Below are positions 1-5,234 of a DNA stretch of 5,234 nt, piece after piece (within the stretch, counting starts at the first letter, position 1; each line of letters begins with the position of its first letter). The DNA lies in contig JALVCY010000082.1 of NCBI GenBank assembly GCA_027009605.1, positions 1-5,234 of the forward strand, written 5' to 3'. This DNA comes from Saprospiraceae bacterium. Lineage in GTDB: Bacteria > Bacteroidota > Bacteroidia > Chitinophagales > Saprospiraceae. Below the pieces are notes generated by a model, which was given only the letters and a program-made list of their open reading frames with translations, was not told where the DNA came from and searched no databases. The position numbers were made by a program, and so were the translations under genes.

Positions 1-371
1 TCTCCACTCTTAACTCTGCATTCTTCAATCTTAACTCCTGTTAGGGCATGCCGGATTGAAGAGTTAAGATTTACGATTTACGATTTTAGAAGTGATTAGA
101 TTTGGGTTTTTGATTGGGTAGTTCCCAAGAAAGCCAAAGCAAAGTTGTCTTTAGTTAGAGTTGGTACTTCCGAATTTATTCGGGAGAATGTCAGGGTTTT
201 CTTTTCGGTTTTCGCCAAATAGATTTGGCGCTACCCGTCAGCCAAATAAATTTGGCTGCTACCAAGGCCGTAGTGGTTTCCTTGTAAAACTCCTACGGGG
301 ATTTTTGGGGATTTTATGATGAAAGTCTTTAAATTTTTTGGGGATTGGGGTCAAGAGCAATAGCGGGGGCT
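1..371. repeat. Long tandem repeat, copy A (left edge cut by window)
   Basis: This is the first of two near-identical copies; the second begins at 382, so the period is about 381 bp. Both run from TCTCCACTCTTAACTCTGCA to AGCGGGGGCT. They differ by scattered substitutions, one extra 7-bp CTTCAAT unit in copy B, and a G-run length change near 308. The copy opens with an inverted repeat (AATCTTAACTC at 27-37 against GAGTTAAGATT at 61-71), with a GGCATGCC palindrome at 45-52 in the loop. It then has heptamer repeats (TTTACGA twice, about 70-83) and a cluster of hairpins (163-298). No ORF of meaningful length or coding character is present on either strand. The true left boundary may lie outside the window. 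Confidence 0.93.
163..298. repeat. Palindrome cluster in copy A (four hairpins)
   Basis: Four potential hairpins lie in a row. The first is CTTCCGAAT-TT-ATTCGGGAG at 167-186, with one T-G wobble. The second is CGCCAAAT-AG-ATTTGGCG at 213-230. The third is CAGCCAAAT-AA-ATTTGGCTG at 239-258. The fourth is a two-part stem at 268-298 (CCGTAG with CTACGG, inner GTTT with AAAC). The second and third are each followed directly by CTACC, and the first is preceded by GGTAC. They could be DNA-level palindromic repeats (REP-like) or a structured RNA; the sequence alone does not decide. Confidence 0.8.
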
Positions 372-381
372 GCTCCACACT

Positions 382-758
382 TCTCCACTCTTAACTCTGC
401 AATCTTCAATCTTCAATCTTAACTCCTGTTAGGGCATGCCGGATTGAAGAGTTAAGATTTACGATTTACGATTTTAGAAGTGATTAGATTTGGGTTTTTG
501 ATTTGGTAGTCCCCAAGAAAGCCAAAGCAAAGTTGTCTTTAGTTAGAGTTGGTACTTCCGAATTTATTCGGAAGAATGTCAGGGTTTTCTTTCCGGTTTT
601 CGCCAAATAAATTTGGCGCTACCCGTCAGCCAAATAAATTTGGCTGCTACCAAGGCCGTAGTGGTTTCCTTGTAAAACTCCTACGGGGATTTTTGGGATT
701 TTATGATGAAAGTCTTTAAATTTTTTGAGGATTTGGGGCAAGAGCTATAGCGGGGGCT
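382..758. repeat. Long tandem repeat, copy B
   Basis: This is the second copy of the repeat at 1-371, complete in the window and about 377 bp long. It carries two CTTCAAT heptamers (404-410 and 411-417) where copy A has one, which points to slippage. The 11-bp inverted repeat is kept (415-425 against 449-459), as are all hairpins of the palindrome cluster. The right end is set where similarity to copy A stops after CGGGGGCT. About 10 bp (372-381) separate the copies. No gene is visible inside it. Confidence 0.93.
551..686. repeat. Palindrome cluster in copy B (four hairpins)
   Basis: These are the same four hairpins as in copy A, at 555-574, 601-618, 627-646 and 656-686. Every difference from copy A within these stems keeps or improves pairing: the T-G wobble of the first hairpin is a T-A pair here (557 with 572), and the other change falls in a two-base loop (610). 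The last hairpin is followed by GGATTTTTGGG, which looks slightly terminator-like on the plus strand, although no plus-strand gene precedes it. Confidence 0.8.
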
Positions 759-776
759 ATCAGCGTTTCAACTTTT

Positions 777-860
777 TCAACTAGCGAAGCGAATCAACTA
801 ACGAAGTCCGAATCCACGATAGTAATCGGGACGTGAATCAACTAGCGAAGCGAATCAACT
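777..860. repeat. Short direct repeats (AGCGAAGCGAATC family)
   Basis: A 23-bp word containing CTAGCGAAGCGAATC occurs identically at 777-799 and 838-860, 61 bp apart. A diverged third copy with a 2-bp insertion (CTAACGAAGTCCGAATC) overlaps the end of the first, at about 794-814. The spacer contains AGTAATCGGGACGTGAATC. The period and context do not suggest coding sequence, and this looks like degenerate intergenic repeat DNA. Confidence 0.85.
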
Positions 861-920
861 CCTTCAACTCCCTAAACCACAAAAGCAAATCACTCAGCAA
901 TGAAGCCAAAAATAAACCAC

Positions 921-1031
921 TACCGAAACCAAAGACCAAAAGCGCCACAGGCGCGCCCCAAAGACCAAAGACCAAAAAACTAACAGAATAACGAATGCAG
1001 AACAATCCATTACCGAAGCCAAAGACCCAAA
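921..1031. repeat. Interspersed CCAAAGAC short repeats
   Basis: The word TACCGAARCCAAAGAC occurs at 921-936 and 1011-1026 with one mismatch. CCAAAGA-type heptamers also run in tandem at 958-976 and around 1019-1031. This simple-sequence stretch produces a minus-strand open frame (66 codons, 838-1038) rich in Phe, Gly and Leu that carries on in frame after the stop of the SDR-fusion gene. That frame is explained by the repeats and is not called as a gene. Confidence 0.75.
930..954 (-). terminator. Weak candidate intrinsic terminator after the TIR-like/TPR/SDR gene
   Basis: Read on the minus strand, a perfect 5-bp GC stem with a 3-base loop (GCGCC-TGT-GGCGC, 954 down to 942) is followed by TTTTGGTCTTTGG. 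It sits about 85 bases past the stop of the upstream gene. The stem is short and the T-run is interrupted, so this is only a candidate. Confidence 0.3.
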
Positions 1032-1038
1032 TAAACAC

Positions 1039-3534
1039 CTACAAATACCGCCCACTTCGATTAATCACCGTGGCACTGGCTTGTTGAGTCGGAAAAACAA
1101 GTACATCTTGGATATTGACATGCTCGGGTTGATTGATCATGAAATAGATGATATTCGCAATGTCCGGAGCCGATAACGGAGTGAAATCTTCGTAGATTTT
1201 GGCTTTTTGGGCATCTCCGTGAAATCGGTTTAGAGCAAATTCAGTCTCTACATGGCCGGGCGCTATTTGGCCCACACGGATATTATATTTGTGCAAATCC
1301 AGACGTATGGCCTTTGTCAACATATCGACAGCAGCCTTGGTGGCATTATAGACATTTCCGTTGGGGTAGGCTTCTCGGCCGGCGATAGAGCCTACATTGA
1401 TGATGTGTCCTCCATTTTGAGCAATCATTAAGGGGGTGACTTCTTTAGTTGTATATAACAATCCTTTGATATTGGTGTCTATCATCGTTTCCCAGTCCGT
1501 TAAGTCTCCGGAAGCAATGCTTGCTAATCCCAAAGCCAAACCGGCATTATTGATCAGTACGTCAATGTGTCCAAAGGGCCCCGTTAAGGAGTTAATCGCT
1601 TCTTTTACCGCAAGGTGATCTCGCACATCAAATTGAAGGATTTCTACGTCCACTTCGTAACTGTCTTCGATGGCATTTTTGATTTGGACTAAACGATTGC
1701 GCCGCCGGCCACTCAAAATTAACCGGCAATGCCCCTCAATAGCAAATTTTTCGGCCGTGGCTAATCCGATTCCGGAAGTGGCTCCTGTAATAAAGATGGT
1801 CTTGGTTTCTACCGGCTCAATATTGGGGGCTACACTTTCCGGAGTGGGTGCTTGCGTGGTTTTTTCTGTGGCCGGCGCTAAGAACGCTAGGTCATTTTGC
1901 TCCGTTTTGAGTTCCGGATTATTATTACAACCTTCGGTGTAGTAGTAAGCTGCTTTGAAGGCGTCCCCTTTTTTGTGGTAAATCAATGCCAAATCATAAT
2001 TGGCGAAAGCATGGGCTTCATCCTGCTCCAAAACTTGCAAAAATAACTGCTCAGCTTGATCCAAGTCATTTTTTACTTCGCTAAAATAGATGCCCAAGCG
2101 GTAAATGGCGTCTGTATTTTCGGGGTCTTTTTTGATTTCTTCCTGAAAATATTTGGCGGCTTCCTCGTCAGAATCTTGAAAATGCTCTTGCAAGATCGTG
2201 CCGATGCGATAGTTAATTTGGGGGTAGTCAGGATTGAGAGATTGGGTCTGGAGATAGTAATTTTTGGCTAGCGCAAAATTCTCTTTGATTTCTGCCAACT
2301 CTGCCAACAGGAAGTAAGCATTATCATTTTTGGGGTCGTAAAGAAGTATGGTATCCAACTGGTGGATGGCCTCGTCAAAAGCGGATTTGCGCTGAGCCAA
2401 ATAATAGGCATAGTAATAACGCAATAAGGCATTGTCCTTCGGATTGTAGCGGATGGCCTGCTCAAATAATTGGAAGGCTTCATCGTCCTGGTTGCTGTTG
2501 AATAATTCTACGGCTTTTTCCAAGACTTCATCCACGCCTAAATTTGGATTGGAATCTATTTTTTTTGCTTCTTGGACTACTTCGGGGGGCGTGTCTTTGA
2601 CCTTTCCGTTGGCTTGTTCTTTTATTGATTTGGTAGGCAAGGCTATGGCCGGAGTCTCCTGAATGGTGGGGTCTTCTTGTGCCGGTACGGTTGGTTCTAC
2701 CGTAGGCGTAGTTTGGAGCGCATCTTTGGATGGCTCTGTAATGTCCTGATTAACAGTCTTTTGTGTGGGGTCGGTTGCTTTTTTCTTTACAGAAACAGTT
2801 GCTTTTTGGGGCGTGTTTTCTTTTTTCGGAGTCGGCACATTTTCGATTGTGGTCTCTTTTTCGGGCAGACTATGGCTTATCTCATTTTTGGCGTTTGCGG
2901 CGGCAGGGACGGCTTCGGTCATAATCGGAACACCGGCCTTTTCAACGAAAGAGTCCTGATTTTCGACTACTTCAACAGTCATGTTGAAATAATCGAAAAC
3001 AGGTTGATAGTTACTCCCAATTAATGACCTGAATTTGCGAGGATGCAGAGGTCTGAAAAAATTAATCATATCTCCGAGCGTCAAACTAATGGCTTTGACA
3101 ATTCTTTCTAACTCGGCATTTTCTTCGGTATTGTTGTTGATTCGTTGGTATCTAGCTTCTAAAAAAGCTTCCTGCCAATGTTTCATATAGGGGATGACAT
3201 CCCTAACTTTGGCTATTTCGGTGGATTTCGTTTTCGAAATTCCGCCTTCTGTCACCAGTCCATCCGTAATAGTGACAAATAATTGTTTATTTTCGTGCAA
3301 AAGTTTAAGTCCGGATAAAGAATTATACAGACATTTTTCGTCTGTAAGCCAATTGTGCGAGAGCATGAGCAATACAGGGCTTTTGATGGTTTCGCACAGC
3401 TCCAATAAATTATACTTAAAATCTTTTTCTGAATAAGTGGCAATATCAATATTATAACCTTTAAGGTCTTTCAATAAATCATTGACTTCTGCCGAATTAA
3501 CAGAATGATATAATATGGTTAGTTTGTTTCTCAT
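1039..3534 (-). CDS. TIR-like / TPR / short-chain dehydrogenase fusion protein
   Basis: This 831-aa protein has no visible signal peptide or membrane segment, so it is probably cytoplasmic. Residues 1-160 resemble a TIR fold: first strand KLTILYHS, then PVLLMLSHNWLTDEKCLYNSL (52-73), matching the TIR pattern of a hydrophobic strand plus S-N-Y-x-x-S-x-W-C-x-x-E-L, then QLFVTITDG. The usual catalytic Glu, three residues after Cys68, is Asn71. Residues 200-335 are a Pro/Thr/Lys/Glu-rich linker. About six TPR units fill 336-540. Residues 578-831 form a full SDR: TGATSGIG (583-590), Arg610/Arg611 after strand 2 (suggesting NADP preference), NNAG (662-665), Asn688, Ser716, Tyr729 and Lys733. The SDR part resembles E. 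coli YdfG (3-hydroxy acid dehydrogenase), including the C-terminal VNIQ...FPTQQ stretch. Its substrate is unknown. The ATG at 3534 has an A-rich leader (CTAAAA) and no Shine-Dalgarno, which is normal for Bacteroidota. The SDR call is very secure, TPR secure and TIR-like moderate. Confidence 0.93.
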   Translation of the reverse strand: MRNKLTILYHSVNSAEVNDLLKDLKGYNIDIATYSEKDFKYNLLELCETIKSPVLLMLSHNWLTDEKCLYNSLSGLKLLHENKQLFVTITDGLVTEGGISKTKSTEIAKVRDVIPYMKHWQEAFLEARYQRINNNTEENAELERIVKAISLTLGDMINFFRPLHPRKFRSLIGSNYQPVFDYFNMTVEVVENQDSFVEKAGVPIMTEAVPAAANAKNEISHSLPEKETTIENVPTPKKENTPQKATVSVKKKATDPTQKTVNQDITEPSKDALQTTPTVEPTVPAQEDPTIQETPAIALPTKSIKEQANGKVKDTPPEVVQEAKKIDSNPNLGVDEVLEKAVELFNSNQDDEAFQLFEQAIRYNPKDNALLRYYYAYYLAQRKSAFDEAIHQLDTILLYDPKNDNAYFLLAELAEIKENFALAKNYYLQTQSLNPDYPQINYRIGTILQEHFQDSDEEAAKYFQEEIKKDPENTDAIYRLGIYFSEVKNDLDQAEQLFLQVLEQDEAHAFANYDLALIYHKKGDAFKAAYYYTEGCNNNPELKTEQNDLAFLAPATEKTTQAPTPESVAPNIEPVETKTIFITGATSGIGLATAEKFAIEGHCRLILSGRRRNRLVQIKNAIEDSYEVDVEILQFDVRDHLAVKEAINSLTGPFGHIDVLINNAGLALGLASIASGDLTDWETMIDTNIKGLLYTTKEVTPLMIAQNGGHIINVGSIAGREAYPNGNVYNATKAAVDMLTKAIRLDLHKYNIRVGQIAPGHVETEFALNRFHGDAQKAKIYEDFTPLSAPDIANIIYFMINQPEHVNIQDVLVFPTQQASATVINRSGRYL

Positions 3535-3638
3535 TTTTAGTATGCATTATGCTTTGCTCTTTACTATTCATAAAATATGCCAATTAGTTCAAATTTGTTT
3601 TTTTGGGCATTTAATATGAATTTTTTTTTGAAAAGGGC
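3535..3638 (-). other. AT-rich gap between the two genes
   Basis: This is 104 bp between the stop of the lipoprotein gene and the start of the TIR-like/TPR/SDR gene. On the minus strand it begins GCCCTTTTC followed by nine A residues. I found no match to the Bacteroidota -7 box TAnnTTTG; the nearest is TATTTTAT around 3570, without a TTG at the right distance. There is also no convincing hairpin plus T-run. The gap therefore leaves open whether the downstream gene is co-transcribed or has its own non-consensus promoter. Confidence 0.5.
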
Positions 3639-4934
3639 TCAATCTTTTGTTATCTCCTTGATGATTTGCTCAAATTCCTTACGGAAATGGTCATACTCCG
3701 GAGTGGCCGGGCCGTTAAAACCGGTATGAGTTTTGACAATTTGGCGGTTTTTGTCCAAGAAAATCATAGTGGGATAGGCCACGAAATTTTCTAATTGGGG
3801 CAATAACTTAAAGATGTTTTCTCTTTTGGGTTTTCCGGCGAGTACGATGTCGTAGGGGATTTTTAGCTTTTCTTTGTAGTTTTGAATCAACTCAAAGTTT
3901 TTGGTCGGGTCGTCATGCTTTTCAAAGGCAAGTCCGATGACATTGAGTTGGAGTTGGGGATGATTCCTTAGGTATTGCGCTAGGAAAGCCCCTTCGTCTC
4001 GACAATTTGGACACCAAGTTCCCATGATTTGAAGAATGGTCGGTTTTCCCGCAAGGGGCGCATCCTGCAAAGAAATAGTACGATGATTCGCTGTCGGCAA
4101 GGAAAAATCGACCGGTTCGGTATTCTTGACTTGGACTAAATTTTCCGGATTTTTGAGCTGTGCATTTGGATTCTTGTGGGCCGTCCAAGTGGTTTGGTAG
4201 TGCATGCCGGAGCGAAAGGAGCCAAACATCGTCGAGTCCGAATTGATTTTAGCTTCAAATAGGAAGGCATGACTTCCGTCAAAAGCAGAAAGGTAAAGCT
4301 TGTCCGCTTGAATGGTGCCTTCCAAAAAGCGGAAATCTCCGGTTTCGGTCATAAAAGTACCGTTGAGATGGTTGCCTTTTTGCTCGAAAGAGCCAATGGC
4401 GGGAAATTTGTCATCGCCTTCTCCAAATTGAGTGTCCCATAAACCGGAAACATCCATGATGGGTTTTTTCTGCAAAGTCGTGAAGCGATGATTTTTGCCG
4501 AACCTTGCGGAAAAAGGAATTTTGTAATCCTTTTTACTTGGGACGTACCAAAAACCATCCATTTTATTCCCGTCTATATCGGCGGTTATATAAGTGTCAT
4601 AAACCGGAAAATGAATGCGGATGGTGTCCCGGGCGGTCTCCGGATTTCTACCGTATGAGATGTTGGTGACCGGAATGCGCTCTTTCCCGTTTATGATTTC
4701 GATATAGATGGAGTCTTGGGTGGGATTGAAAACTTCAAAGGTAAAAGGCAGCATCCCCTCTGTGAGTTCGGGCACTTTGGACAGCGCCGCATCCCGTCTT
4801 TGGTGGGGGGCAGAGCGGGGGATGAGTTGCATTTGAGCACGCCAGATACCCGGCGCCAAAACGGAATAAGGGTGTTCAAATTCAATACAGCCGGTCAATA
4901 ACGCAATGGTTATTAGGAAGGTAAGAAGTCTCAT
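3639..4934 (-). CDS. TlpA/ResA-type thiol-disulfide oxidoreductase lipoprotein
   Basis: This 431-aa protein starts with a short lipoprotein signal peptide (MRLLTFLITIALLTGC); the lipobox L-T-G-C puts the lipidated Cys at residue 16. It should be exported and anchored with its body in the periplasm. Residues 17-265 are predicted to be beta-rich, with repeated G-x-W openings (GIWRA at 29, GLWDT at 164) and stretches such as GSFEQKGNHLNGTF and GDFRFLEG (199-206). I infer two barrel- or sandwich-like modules of unknown role, a layout seen in many Bacteroidota TlpA-family proteins. Residues 272-428 form the thioredoxin domain: DFSLP near its start, the active site W-C-P-N-C (307-311) and the cis-proline in AYPTM (Pro388). 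Both redox cysteines are present, so it should be active as a disulfide reductase, perhaps for cytochrome c maturation or extracytoplasmic protein repair; the partner is not known. The ATG at 4934 is the only start that gives the signal peptide. Confidence 0.95.
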   Translation of the reverse strand: MRLLTFLITIALLTGCIEFEHPYSVLAPGIWRAQMQLIPRSAPHQRRDAALSKVPELTEGMLPFTFEVFNPTQDSIYIEIINGKERIPVTNISYGRNPETARDTIRIHFPVYDTYITADIDGNKMDGFWYVPSKKDYKIPFSARFGKNHRFTTLQKKPIMDVSGLWDTQFGEGDDKFPAIGSFEQKGNHLNGTFMTETGDFRFLEGTIQADKLYLSAFDGSHAFLFEAKINSDSTMFGSFRSGMHYQTTWTAHKNPNAQLKNPENLVQVKNTEPVDFSLPTANHRTISLQDAPLAGKPTILQIMGTWCPNCRDEGAFLAQYLRNHPQLQLNVIGLAFEKHDDPTKNFELIQNYKEKLKIPYDIVLAGKPKRENIFKLLPQLENFVAYPTMIFLDKNRQIVKTHTGFNGPATPEYDHFRKEFEQIIKEITKD

Positions 4935-4979
4935 GATATGGTTTTTTGCCGGTCAAATTCTTACGAAGATGGCCGGGAG

Positions 4980-4987
4980 CAAAGATA
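4980..4987 (-). promoter_or_regulatory. Candidate Bacteroidota -7 promoter box for the lipoprotein gene
   Basis: The minus strand reads TATCTTTG here, an exact match to the Bacteroidota -7 consensus TAnnTTTG. It is preceded by a T-tract (TTTTTTTTAA) and lies 45 bases upstream of the ATG at 4934, giving an expected leader of roughly 38 bases. No TTG is present at the usual -33 distance, so only half of the bipartite promoter is visible. The leader has no Shine-Dalgarno. Confidence 0.6.
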
Positions 4988-5055
4988 TTAAAAAAAATGG
5001 AAATTGTTTAGCTGGTGCGACTTTTAAGCTTATTTTTGATTTTTTTGCCGCCTGG

Positions 5056-5234
5056 CCTCGCCGCTTAACGGCCTTGCCAACTTTAGTTGCAAGGTGACGC
5101 GGGCGGTAGCACCTCGCCGCTTAACGGCCTTGCCAACTTTAGTTGCAAGTTGCCACGGGCGGTAGCGCCTCGCCGCTTAACGGCCTTGTCAACTTTAGTT
5201 GCAAGTTGCCACGGGCGGTAGCGCCTCGCCGCTT
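5056..5234. repeat. 56-bp tandem repeat array (cut by window edge)
   Basis: There are three full units, at 5056-5111, 5112-5167 and 5168-5223, plus the first 11 bp of a fourth. Units 2 and 3 differ at one base, and unit 1 differs from unit 2 at four positions near its right end. Each unit starts CCTCGCCGCTTAACGGCC and ends GGGCGGTAGC plus one or two variable bases. Inside are a hairpin GCCG-CTTAA-CGGC (5060-5072 in unit 1) and a second, CTTG-C-CAACT-TT-AGTTG-CAAG (5073-5093), with one bulged base. The period is not a multiple of three and there are no unique spacers, so it is neither coding nor a CRISPR. The array is far richer in GC than the promoter region next to it. Confidence 0.95.

Noticed and set aside
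316..750. A 15-codon ATG frame repeated in both long copies (316-363 and 703-750), giving peptides like MMKVFKFFEDLGQEL
   Set aside because: Three of the four codon differences between the copies change the amino acid, so there is no sign of selection on a peptide. It could be a remnant of some gene start, but this cannot be supported.
1..758. Insertion sequence
   Set aside because: The copies are direct and tandem, carry no transposase frame, and show no terminal inverted repeats or target-site duplication that I can identify.
838..1038. 66-codon minus-strand frame that continues in frame after the TAG of the SDR-fusion gene, as if a readthrough extension
   Set aside because: It begins with GTG right at the stop, is biased to Phe, Gly and Leu, and is built from short direct repeats (CCAAAGAC and AGCGAAGCG families). 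The SDR domain already ends at its normal C-terminus.
1436..3436. Plus-strand open frames of 60-115 codons inside the SDR-fusion gene
   Set aside because: They lie antisense to well-supported TPR, linker and SDR coding sequence and show no recognisable domains.
1039..4934. Two-gene defence operon
   Set aside because: The only hint is the TIR-like domain. The partner is an ordinary periplasmic thioredoxin lipoprotein, a 104-bp gap separates the genes, and no nuclease, pore-forming or other known defence effector is present.
5056..5234. CRISPR array
   Set aside because: The whole 56-bp unit repeats without unique spacers, and no cas gene is nearby.

Overview
The window looks like chromosomal DNA from a member of the Bacteroidota, probably a Saprospiria-like lineage. 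This rests on four things: a TATCTTTG box ahead of one gene that matches the Bacteroidota -7 promoter consensus (TAnnTTTG), A-rich leaders with no Shine-Dalgarno, a lipoprotein/thioredoxin architecture typical of the phylum, and long, repeat-filled intergenic DNA. The lineage below phylum level is an inference from style, not from a marker gene.

Layout: positions 1-1038 hold no convincing gene. They contain a tandem duplication of a unit of about 375 bp (1-371 and 382-758) full of short palindromes, followed by a mosaic of shorter direct repeats (about 760-1031). Two genes then follow, both on the minus strand. The first transcribed (3639-4934) encodes a 431-aa lipoprotein with a C-terminal TlpA/ResA-type thioredoxin domain. 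After a 104-bp AT-rich gap comes an 831-aa protein (1039-3534) with a TIR-like N-terminal domain, a low-complexity linker, about six TPR repeats and a complete C-terminal short-chain dehydrogenase (SDR). From 5056 to the window edge there is a tandem array of 56-bp GC-rich units that also contain palindromes.

The lipoprotein would act as a thiol-disulfide reductase on the periplasmic side of a membrane. The TIR-like/TPR/SDR protein has no visible signal peptide or membrane segment and should be cytoplasmic. Nothing in the sequence links the two functions; shared orientation is the only tie.

The two points most worth a second look are the TIR-like/TPR/SDR fusion, whose TIR-like part appears to lack the usual catalytic glutamate, and the repeats on both sides of the gene pair. 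These repeats share a palindrome style (differing arms around a TTTA centre, next to GGTAG/CTACC) and lie in opposite orientation at the two ends.
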